A stretch of DNA of 28,394 bases from Bilamarchaeum sp040758595 (GTDB lineage Archaea; Micrarchaeota; Micrarchaeia; Anstonellales; Bilamarchaeaceae): contig JBFLVJ010000018.1 in the NCBI GenBank assembly GCA_040758595.1, forward strand, positions 1-28,394, written 5' to 3'. The notes beneath the pieces were generated by a model. That model made no database searches. It had not been told where the DNA came from and worked only from the letters and a program-made list of their open reading frames with translations. The position numbers were made by a program, and so were the translations under genes. Shown here piece by piece: positions 15,084-21,326 of this stretch (within the stretch, counting starts at the first letter, position 1; the number at the start of each line of letters is the position of its first letter).

Positions 15084-15775
15084 CTTGACACCTTCGTTTT
15101 CTCGGTTATCATCCCGTCCTTGAGGTGCATGATCCTTTTCGTCACCTCGGTCAGGTATGGATTGTGCGTTATCATCACGACTGTCTTTCCCTGGTCGTTG
15201 AGCCCTTTCAAGAGGTCCAGTATGCCCTCGCCGGTCTTCGTATCCAGGTTTCCGGTCGGCTCGTCAGCGAGCACCAGCTCAGGGTCGTTGACCAATGCCC
15301 TCGCTATCGCCACCCTCTGCCTCTGCCCTCCGGAGAGCTCGTTCGGGTGGTGGTTTAGCCGGTCCCCGAGGCCGACACGCTTGAGCAGGTCAGCGGCCTT
15401 CTCCCTCCTGTCGGGGCAGCTGCCCCTGCAGAGCATGAGGGGAAGCTCCACGTTCTCCAGCGCCGTCAGCGAAGGGATGAGGTTGAACGTCTGGAATATG
15501 AATCCTATCTTGAGCCCCCTTATCCTGGCCTGCTCGTCTTCGCCCATGGTCGATGTGTCGATGCCATCGACATATCTTTTGCCAGAAGTGGGGGTGTCAA
15601 GGAGCCCCACCATGTGGAGCAGGGTGGATTTCCCGGAGCCGCTGGGGCCGAGGATGGACATGAAGTCGCCCTGGTTCACGACCAGGTTGACGCCCCTGAG
15701 GGCCTCGACGGTGATGTCCTTGCCCATCCTGTAGGATTTCTTGATGTCCTCTAGGCGTATCACTTCCTTCTTCAT
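15080..15775 (-). CDS. ABC transporter ATP-binding protein, LolD/MacB family
   Basis: This is the ATPase subunit that powers the two permeases encoded downstream. Its 231 residues hold all motifs: Walker A GPSGSGKST (43-51), Q-loop Q95 in FQTFN, signature LSGGQRQR (147-154), Walker B LVLADEP (167-173) with catalytic E172, D-loop, and switch H204 in ITHN. The family-typical loop at about 110-125 includes two Cys (LCRGSCPD). It overlaps the padR stop by ATGA (15772-15775) and the next start by ATGA (15080-15083), so the five genes form one translationally coupled operon. Confidence 0.93.
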   Translation of the reverse strand: MKKEVIRLEDIKKSYRMGKDITVEALRGVNLVVNQGDFMSILGPSGSGKSTLLHMVGLLDTPTSGKRYVDGIDTSTMGEDEQARIRGLKIGFIFQTFNLIPSLTALENVELPLMLCRGSCPDRREKAADLLKRVGLGDRLNHHPNELSGGQRQRVAIARALVNDPELVLADEPTGNLDTKTGEGILDLLKGLNDQGKTVVMITHNPYLTEVTKRIMHLKDGMITEKTKVSR

Positions 15776-16128
15776 CCGAGCATCTCCTTTACGAACCTCA
15801 TCATCAGCGGGCTCCTGCGCATGCAGGCCTTCGCCTTCGAGAGGACCTCTTTGCCTTTCGGAGTGACATGATAAAGCTTTTTCGCCCGCTTCCCGTGCAT
15901 GATTGTCTTGTGGGCCACGAGGCCCTTCCTGCTCAAGCCCGCCAGCAGAGGGTAGACCTTGCTGGCGGCTATCGGGACTATGACCGGATCCGAGCGCATG
16001 GTCTTGATGATGTCGTAGCCGTGCATTGACTTCCCGGATATCAGCCAGAGCAGGAAGACCGAGAGCTTGTGGTTGGTCAGCTTCTTCTCGAAATCCTTCG
16101 CCCTGAGCAGGTTGGTGTCTATTATCAT
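15772..16128 (-). CDS. PadR-family transcriptional regulator
   Basis: From the ATG at 16128 the protein has 118 residues, the usual size of a short PadR. The winged helix covers about 20-90: KLSVFLLWLISGKSMHGYDI is the family hallmark, followed by a recognition helix region SKVYPLLAGLSRKGLV and the wing KRAKKLYHVTPKGKE. PadR proteins generally repress transporter operons and are released by a small ligand, often a drug or phenolic acid. It is the first gene of the ABC operon and so probably controls it and itself. Two GATATATC boxes lie over its own promoter. An upstream frame extension to 16221 is open but would run through the promoter, so I rejected it. Confidence 0.88.
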   Translation of the reverse strand: MIIDTNLLRAKDFEKKLTNHKLSVFLLWLISGKSMHGYDIIKTMRSDPVIVPIAASKVYPLLAGLSRKGLVAHKTIMHGKRAKKLYHVTPKGKEVLSKAKACMRRSPLMMRFVKEMLG

Positions 16129-16134
16129 TTTATC

Positions 16135-16170
16135 GATATATCTGATTCTGGATATATCTTTATAATTATA
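16135..16170 (-). promoter_or_regulatory. padR operon promoter with paired GATATATC boxes
   Basis: A TATA element (TATAATTATAAAG on the minus strand, 16158-16170) lies about 35 nt before the padR ATG. Two identical palindromic octamers, GATATATC at 16135-16142 and 16151-16158, are separated by 8 bp. They cover the predicted start site and the edge of the TATA box. Known PadR operators are inverted repeats with an 8-10-bp spacer, so autorepression is a fair inference. Confidence 0.5.
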
Positions 16171-16187
16171 TGTAGCGGGAATCGTCA

Positions 16188-16198
16188 ATCTTTTAAGG
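16188..16198 (+). promoter_or_regulatory. TATA box of ahcY, leaderless start
   Basis: CTTTTAAG at 16190-16197 is centred 26 nt upstream of the ahcY ATG, the usual TATA-to-start distance. No Shine-Dalgarno sequence is present, so the message is probably leaderless. Confidence 0.5.
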
Positions 16199-16219
16199 TG
16201 TTCCTGCCCCATCCTGCCC

Positions 16220-17470
16220 ATGTCTGATTATGAAGTGAAGGATATGGGACTGACAGCGCAGGGGAAGCTCAACATCGAGTGGGCGGAGAGGAACATGCCC
16301 ATCATGGCCAGCATAAAGGAGCGGTTCTCCAAGGAGAAGCCGTTCGCGGGCATGTCCATCGGCCTCGCCCTGCATGTGACCAAAGAGACCGCAGTGCTCG
16401 TCAAGACGCTGGCTGCCGGAGGTGCCAAGGTCGCGATCGCAAGCTGCAACCCGCTCTCCACCCAGGACGATGTGGCTGCCGCGTTGGCGGCCGATGGCAT
16501 CGCGGTCTTCGCCAAGAAGGGGGAGACCAAAGAGGAATATTACAAGTATATAGAAGAGGTCATCTCCAGGAGCCCGGATATCACCATCGACGACGGCTGC
16601 GACCTGGTGAGCGCATTGCACACCAAGCACCCGGACAAGCTCGGCAGGGTCATCGGGGCCTGTGAGGAGACCACCACCGGAGTCATCAGGCTGAGGGCGA
16701 TGGAAGCGGACGGCGCCCTCAAGTGCCCGGTCATCGCGGTCAACGACAACAAGACCAAGCACCTTCTCGACAACTATTACGGGACGGGTCAGTCCACAAT
16801 CGACGGCCTCCTGAGAGCGACCAACACGCTCATCGCGGGCAAGACATTCGTGGTAGGCGGCTACGGCGACTGCGGCAAGGGCGTGGCCATGCGGGCCAAT
16901 GGCATGGGAGCGAACGTCATAGTCACCGAAGTCAACCCGTTCAGGGCGCTCCAGGCCACGCTGGACGGCTACCGGGTGATGCCCATGGCCGAGGCGGCCA
17001 GGATGGGCGATATATTCCTCACGGTGACCGGAGACAAGCATGTGGTCGGCCTCAAGCATATGGAGAGCATGAAGGACGGGGCGATAGTCGCCAATTCCGG
17101 TCATTTCGACATAGAGATAGACGTCGCGTCGCTGGACAAGAAGTACAGGAAGCGCAGGATAAGACCTTTCCTCGACGAGTATGACATCAACGGGAAGAAA
17201 GTCTTCGTCTGCGGGGAAGGCAGGCTCGTGAACCTGGCCGCGGCAGAAGGCCACCCGAGCGAGGTGATGGCGACATCATTCGCGGGCCAGTCGCTCGCAT
17301 GCGAATACCTGGTGAAGAACAGGAGCAAGCTCAAGGCAGGCGTGATCACGCTTCCGGAGAGCATCGACGACCACATCGCCGAGCTACAGCTGGAGGCCAT
17401 GGGCGTGAGGAAGGACGCCCTGAGCGCTGAGCAGGAGAAGTATCTTCATTCCTGGGAAGAAGGGACCTAG
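16220..17470 (+). CDS. ahcY: S-adenosylhomocysteinase
   Basis: The enzyme splits S-adenosylhomocysteine into adenosine and homocysteine, relieving product inhibition of methyltransferases; it uses a bound NAD+. The 416 residues include H52 (LALHVTKETAV), the substrate-contact IDDGCDLV near 123-130, EETTTGV near 149-155, the KTKHLLDN stretch (K180, D184), the NAD loop GGYGDCGKG (213-221), a second Rossmann part with VTEVNPFRALQA, and the C-terminal HPSEVM. The protein lacks the extra 40-residue insert of many bacterial forms, as usual in archaea. The start codon has no Shine-Dalgarno sequence and sits 26 nt from a TATA box. A heptamer repeat array begins 5 nt after the stop. Confidence 0.96.
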   Translation: MSDYEVKDMGLTAQGKLNIEWAERNMPIMASIKERFSKEKPFAGMSIGLALHVTKETAVLVKTLAAGGAKVAIASCNPLSTQDDVAAALAADGIAVFAKKGETKEEYYKYIEEVISRSPDITIDDGCDLVSALHTKHPDKLGRVIGACEETTTGVIRLRAMEADGALKCPVIAVNDNKTKHLLDNYYGTGQSTIDGLLRATNTLIAGKTFVVGGYGDCGKGVAMRANGMGANVIVTEVNPFRALQATLDGYRVMPMAEAARMGDIFLTVTGDKHVVGLKHMESMKDGAIVANSGHFDIEIDVASLDKKYRKRRIRPFLDEYDINGKKVFVCGEGRLVNLAAAEGHPSEVMATSFAGQSLACEYLVKNRSKLKAGVITLPESIDDHIAELQLEAMGVRKDALSAEQEKYLHSWEEGT

Positions 17471-17474
17471 AGCG

Positions 17475-17580
17475 TTTCCAGTCTCGGGTTTCCGGTCTCC
17501 AGACAGGGAACGCTCAACCCGAGACCTAAAACCCGCGACCCGGAACTGGAGACCGGAAACTGGAAACCCGAAACCCTGAG
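17475..17580. repeat. Two-armed 7-bp repeat array (copy 2)
   Basis: Directly after the ahcY stop come four units in one orientation (TTTCCAG, TCTCGGG, TTTCCGG, TCTCCAG, 17475-17502), a 15-bp spacer, then nine units in the other (CCCGAGA, CCTAAAA, CCCGCGA, CCCGGAA, CTGGAGA, CCGGAAA, CTGGAAA, CCCGAAA, CCCTGAG, 17518-17580), all in exact 7-bp phase. The arms can pair: GTTTCCAG plus TTTCCGGTCTCCAG on the left matches CTGGAGACCGGAAA plus CTGGAAAC on the right over 22 bp, with one whole 7-nt unit (17482-17488) bulged. GAGCGTT (17470-17476) and AACGCTC (17509-17515) form a smaller alternative hairpin. Confidence 0.75.
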
Positions 17581-17616
17581 CCACCGGCGTCTTCCCGTCG
17601 CTCCCTCATCCACAGC

Positions 17617-17626
17617 ATTAATAAAG
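17617..17626 (+). promoter_or_regulatory. TATA box of the aIF2-beta gene, leaderless start
   Basis: ATTAATAAAG is centred about 28 nt before the ATG at 17649 and no Shine-Dalgarno sequence is present, suggesting a leaderless or nearly leaderless message for the translation-factor cluster. Confidence 0.45.
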
Positions 17627-17648
17627 CCTGGGTCCGATAATCAGTTCC

Positions 17649-18062
17649 ATGAGCTCCAAAGACAGCTACGAATCCCTCCTCGACGACATCTACAGCAAGC
17701 TCCCGGAGAAGACAAGCTCTGGCGAGCGCTTCGAGATGCCCAAGTTCGAGTACTTCACAGAGGGGAACAAGACGCTCATCAAGAACTTCAAGGCGGTCTG
17801 CGACAAGATACGCAGGGAGCCGCAGGTTGTCTCCAAATACCTCTCCAAGGAGCTGGCCGTCCCGGTCGAACTCAAGGCCGAGAGGCTCATCCTCCAGAGG
17901 AAGATGATGGGGGACATCCTGAACAAGAAGCTGGAGGAGTACGTCGGCAAGTTCGTGATGTGCAAGGAATGCAACAGGCCGGACACCCATATCGAGGATC
18001 TGGGGAACCGGGTGCGCAATCTCGTGTGCGAAGCTTGCGGTGCGAGGAAAGCGATAAGATGA
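17649..18062 (+). CDS. Translation initiation factor 2 subunit beta
   Basis: aIF2-beta is one of three subunits of the factor that carries initiator Met-tRNA to the small ribosomal subunit as a GTP complex. The 137 residues show the flexible N-terminal helix (YESLLDDIYSKLPE) that contacts the gamma subunit, the central alpha-beta domain (about 30-100, GNKTLIKNFKAVCDKIRR), and the C-terminal zinc ribbon with C105, C108, C127 and C130. The length is the archaeal standard. It heads a cluster with aIF1A and rio1, all concerned with initiation or small-subunit maturation. Confidence 0.94.
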   Translation: MSSKDSYESLLDDIYSKLPEKTSSGERFEMPKFEYFTEGNKTLIKNFKAVCDKIRREPQVVSKYLSKELAVPVELKAERLILQRKMMGDILNKKLEEYVGKFVMCKECNRPDTHIEDLGNRVRNLVCEACGARKAIR

Positions 18063-18088
18063 TCTAGCGCCATGGGCGCAAAGGTGGT

Positions 18089-18436
18089 ATGTTGGCTGGT
18101 GGAGGATATCGCGGTGGCGGAAGAGGCGGCGGAAAAGGCAAAGGCCCGCCTCTGAGCCGTGACGAAGAGAGAAGAAGGCTCAGGTTCCCAAGAGAAGGGG
18201 AAGTGCTGGGCGTCGTGCTCGGGATCATGGGCGGCTCCAGGATGAAGGTCGCCTGCAAGGACGGCAAGGAGAGGATGTGCCGCATCCCGGGAAAGCTCAA
18301 GAACAGGATGTGGGTCAAGGAAGGCGATGTCGTCATAGTCAAGCCCTGGGAGATAGAGGGCGACAAGAAAGGGGACGTCATCTGGCGCTACTTCCCGCTC
18401 CAGGCCAGGATACTCAAGGAAGAAGGGCATATCTGA
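18089..18436 (+). CDS. Translation initiation factor 1A
   Basis: aIF1A binds the A site of the small subunit during initiation and helps start-codon selection. Residues 1-30 are a Gly/Arg/Lys-rich flexible tail (GGGYRGGGRGGGKGKG). The OB fold follows at about 32-100, with EGEVLGVVLGIMGGSRMKVAC and MCRIPGKLKNRMWVKEGDVV. The ATG at 18089 has GGTGG almost touching it, so the exact start is uncertain. The gene begins 26 nt after the aIF2-beta stop and ends 2 nt before rio1. Confidence 0.93.
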   Translation: MLAGGGYRGGGRGGGKGKGPPLSRDEERRRLRFPREGEVLGVVLGIMGGSRMKVACKDGKERMCRIPGKLKNRMWVKEGDVVIVKPWEIEGDKKGDVIWRYFPLQARILKEEGHI

Positions 18437-18438
18437 TT

Positions 18439-19182
18439 ATGGCTCGCTCGGTATCCAAGAGGAAAAAGCCCGACAAGGACGACTATCAGCTCAAGGAGCG
18501 CTTCAAGATAGAGAGCGAGGTCTTCGACAGGAAGACGCTCCTCATCCTATCCAAGCTCATAAAGAAGGGCATCCTACAGAACGTGGACTATCCCATCTCC
18601 ACCGGCAAGGAGGCCAATGTCTTCCGGGCCACCGCGCCGGAGGGCAGCTATGTCGCGGTCAAGATATACAAGATGGAGACCGCTCCATTCTTCAGGAAAG
18701 AGGAATACCTGGACGGAGACCCCCGTTTCGAGCGCATAAAGAAGAGCGACGAGGACATCGTCCGGGCTTTCGCCAGGAAGGAGTTCAAGAACCTGGAGAT
18801 CTGCAAGGAAGCGGGCGTCCATGCCCCGACCCCGATCTACCTGCTGGGCCACGTCATAGTGATGGGATTCCTAGGAGAGGGGGAGCTCCCATATCCGACC
18901 ATGGACATGGTCGGCTCCCTGCACGGGGAGAAGGACCTGGATTCCATACTCGGAGATATCAAAAAGATGTACAAGGCAGGCCTGGTGCACGCTGATCTGA
19001 GCGAATACAACATCCTGATGGGAGATGTGCCGTATTTCATCGACCTCGGCCAGGGAGTCATCACGAGGCATCCCAGGGCTGAGAAGTTCCTGGAAAGAGA
19101 CGTCGAGATAATCCTGAAGTATTTCTCGAAAAAAGGGATGAAGAAGGACCTCGGAGAGGTCCTCGGATGGATAAGAAGCTGA
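18439..19182 (+). CDS. rio1: RIO1-type serine protein kinase
   Basis: RIO1 is an atypical kinase/ATPase needed for late maturation of the small ribosomal subunit. From the ATG at 18439 it has 247 residues. The phosphate loop is STGKEANVF (54-62), the ATP lysine K75 in VAVKIYK, the flexible RIO loop about 80-100 (ETAPFFRKEEYLDGDPRF), the hinge near HVIVMGFLG, the catalytic loop HADLSEYN (H184, D186, N191) and the metal-binding IDLGQ (D202). The N-terminus is short, as in archaea. The frame is open upstream within aIF1A but that extension is a shadow. The stop abuts a convergent gene with no gap. Confidence 0.95.
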   Translation: MARSVSKRKKPDKDDYQLKERFKIESEVFDRKTLLILSKLIKKGILQNVDYPISTGKEANVFRATAPEGSYVAVKIYKMETAPFFRKEEYLDGDPRFERIKKSDEDIVRAFARKEFKNLEICKEAGVHAPTPIYLLGHVIVMGFLGEGELPYPTMDMVGSLHGEKDLDSILGDIKKMYKAGLVHADLSEYNILMGDVPYFIDLGQGVITRHPRAEKFLERDVEIILKYFSKKGMKKDLGEVLGWIRS

Positions 19183-19446
19183 TTACTTGCGGTTCACCAG
19201 GAAAGCCGCACCGCCGACCGCAGCCAGTATGAACCCGCTGCCGCAGCAGGAATAGCCGTAGCCGTATGAGCCCTCGCACTGGTTGATGCAGTTATAGTAC
19301 TCGGTTGATGCATCCTCGCAGTACCCGTAGTCGTAATCCCAATAGCCGCCGTTTGCCCAGCAGCAGCTCTCCTCACAGTCGCTCTGCGCGAAAGCCAGCG
19401 GCGTCAAAGCCGTCAGCAGCGCCATCGCCAATAACAGATTCTTCAT
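19183..19446 (-). CDS. Tiny exported cysteine-rich protein
   Basis: I do not recognise this 87-residue protein. It starts with a signal peptide (LLLAMALLTALTPLAFA, cut near residue 20) and ends with a hydrophobic stretch (GFILAAVGGAAFLV) plus Asn-Arg-Lys, which could be a membrane anchor. The 45 residues between them are crowded with eight Cys, many Tyr and Gly, and acidic residues, with two CC pairs (ESCCWANGGYWDYDYGYC and GYGYSCCGSG). Such a set points to a disulfide knot or a metal site outside the cell. Its SD (GGTG) overlaps the argS stop region, and it begins 8 nt after argS, so it is cotranscribed. Its codon use is like that of its neighbours. Confidence 0.65.
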   Translation of the reverse strand: MKNLLLAMALLTALTPLAFAQSDCEESCCWANGGYWDYDYGYCEDASTEYYNCINQCEGSYGYGYSCCGSGFILAAVGGAAFLVNRK

Positions 19447-19454
19447 ATATACAC

Positions 19455-21326
19455 CTACATGCGCTCAGGGCAGCTGATGCCCAGGAGCGTAAGAGCGTTA
19501 TGCAATACGGTCGCGGTGGCCGATGTTATCGCCAGCCGCGCCTTCCTTGTCTTCTCGTCCTCTGCCTTTATAACCGGTGATGCTGTGTAGAACGAGCTGA
19601 AATCCGCCGCCACATCGACGGCATATTGCGCCACCTGGTGCGGCGCGCGCTCCCTTGAGGCGCGGCAGACCATGTCCCGGAACCCTGCAAGCCGCTTGAG
19701 GAGCCTCTTCTCGCTCTCGTTGAACGCTATCACCTCCGGCGAGGGCTTCTCGTCGGTCTTGCCCAAGATGCCGTTGGTCCTGACATATGCATACTGGAGA
19801 TAGGGGCCGGAATCGCCCTCCATGCTGAGGGCATCCTCCCATCTGAAGATTATCCTCTTGTCAGAGCTGGTCCTGAGGAACGAGAACTTTATGGCCCCCG
19901 CCCCGACGGCTCTGGTTATCGCTTCCCTCTCTGGATCAGGGACATCGAGTTTTATCTTCTCCGCGACCCTCTTCCTGGCTTCTGCCAGAAGCTCATCTGC
20001 GGTGAACCCCATCCAGGTCCCTTTCCTTCCTGAGAACTTCTCTTCAGGAAGCCCGACATGCTCGTAGGAGAGGTGGTGGAGTCTGGCGGCTTCGTCCTCG
20101 AAGCCCATCCTCTTGAGCACCTCGACTATGACGCGCTGGGGGTATTTCTGCTCCACGCCGATGACGTTTATTGCAGAGGATGCTGCGCCGAAATCCATGG
20201 GTTTGCCCTCAGACGAGGACTTATAGGCCGTCTTGCCGTTGGGCTGCTCGATGAACGGCTCGTACCTGAAGGAGGATTTGAGCTTGCCGAATTTCCAGAG
20301 GTGGAATATGACGTCTTTTCCGGTATAGACCGCGGTGCCGTCGCTCCTTATTAGCACCTTGTCCGGATTCTCCATCTTGCCGAACTCCTTCTCGAAATCC
20401 GAGCCCAGCTTGACGACCCAGCATCCCTTGTTCTTGCCATCTTCCTCCAGGACGACAGCATTGTTCTCCTTGAGGAATGCGACGCCCTCGCTGAAGACCG
20501 TCTTTATGATGTCGCTCTCGAATATGAGGACATCGTGGTAGATGTCCAGGTCGAATGACGTCTGATACTGGGCCTCGACGCAGCGCTCCGAGAGTCTCCT
20601 CCCGGCCGCTGCGATATCGTTCCCCCCATGCTCCATGGATTTTAGCACGTCCCGCACTTCCGCTACGACGGCCTTGTCCTCCTCGAACCTCTTGGCGATG
20701 CCCACGTACTGGTGGCCCAGCCAGGAATCGAACTTGCCTTGCGGATCCTTGTCGTAGGTCAGGAATCCCCAGAGGGACTGCGCCACCTGTAGCCCCAGGT
20801 CATCTATGTAATCCATGCGCTCGACCGGATATCCGTCGAACTCCATTATCCTGGCGACCGAATCTCCCAGAAGGGCATTGCGCAGGTGGCCGATGTGCCA
20901 TGGCTTGTTGGGGTTGACCGAGGGGAACTCGATGATGGCCTTGCCTGGCTTCTTCTTCCCGGCCCCGTAGGCCTTCTTCTTCGAGAGGACCTCCTTGATT
21001 ATCGAGGCATATGCCTCGTCGCTGAAGTAGAAGTTGATGTAAGGGCCGGCGGCTTCGATCTTTGAGAAGTTTCTGGTTTCGGGTTTTCGGGTTTCCGGTT
21101 CCGGGTTCTGGAGTTTTTTGGCGATGTCGGCCGCTATCTTGGCCGGATTCTCCTTTTTCTCTTTGGCCAGCTCGAACGCGATGCGGCTGGAGAGATCGCC
21201 CACCTTCCCGGATTCGATGGAGGATAGCGCGTCCTTGGCGCCCGTGGCCTTTACGATGAGAGATGCGGCCTCCTCTTTCAGCGTATCAAGCAATGTCCAC
21301 ACCCTTGAAATAGGATTCACGCGCAT
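19455..21326 (-). CDS. argS: Arginyl-tRNA synthetase
   Basis: This class I enzyme charges tRNA-Arg. It has 623 residues from the ATG at 21326; GTG at 21302 and TTG at 21293 are possible alternatives that would reduce the overlap with purL. Parts are an N-terminal additional domain (to about 110), the catalytic core with PNKPWHIGHLRNALLGD (the HIGH box), the degenerate KMSKS counterpart EEKFSGRKGTW as is common in ArgRS, and the all-helical anticodon-binding domain ending RM. The oddity is residues 72-86: a short segment with NPEPETRKPETRN, coded by a 7-bp repeat array, interrupts the linker before FSKIEAAGPYINFYF. It stays in frame and may be tolerated in a flexible loop. The gene lies between purSL and the small Cys-rich gene. 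Confidence 0.94.
   Translation of the reverse strand: MRVNPISRVWTLLDTLKEEAASLIVKATGAKDALSSIESGKVGDLSSRIAFELAKEKKENPAKIAADIAKKLQNPEPETRKPETRNFSKIEAAGPYINFYFSDEAYASIIKEVLSKKKAYGAGKKKPGKAIIEFPSVNPNKPWHIGHLRNALLGDSVARIMEFDGYPVERMDYIDDLGLQVAQSLWGFLTYDKDPQGKFDSWLGHQYVGIAKRFEEDKAVVAEVRDVLKSMEHGGNDIAAAGRRLSERCVEAQYQTSFDLDIYHDVLIFESDIIKTVFSEGVAFLKENNAVVLEEDGKNKGCWVVKLGSDFEKEFGKMENPDKVLIRSDGTAVYTGKDVIFHLWKFGKLKSSFRYEPFIEQPNGKTAYKSSSEGKPMDFGAASSAINVIGVEQKYPQRVIVEVLKRMGFEDEAARLHHLSYEHVGLPEEKFSGRKGTWMGFTADELLAEARKRVAEKIKLDVPDPEREAITRAVGAGAIKFSFLRTSSDKRIIFRWEDALSMEGDSGPYLQYAYVRTNGILGKTDEKPSPEVIAFNESEKRLLKRLAGFRDMVCRASRERAPHQVAQYAVDVAADFSSFYTASPVIKAEDEKTRKARLAITSATATVLHNALTLLGISCPERM
21070..21112. repeat. 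7-bp repeat array inside argS (copy 3)
   Basis: On the plus strand TTTCTGG, TTTCGGG, TTTTCGGG (one extra base), TTTCCGG, TTCCGGG and TTCTGGA follow one another from 21070 to 21112. The units match those of the intergenic arrays. Here they are translated as part of the N-terminal domain of ArgRS (residues 72-86) without a frame break. Confidence 0.7.

Noticed and set aside
15772..16221. Extended PadR start at 16221
   Set aside because: The extension would be translated through the TATA box and operator-like boxes; the ATG at 16128 starts at the normal family boundary.
17384..17584. Minus-strand frame across the repeat array after ahcY
   Set aside because: It is made of the heptamer repeat plus antisense ahcY sequence, with no independent support.
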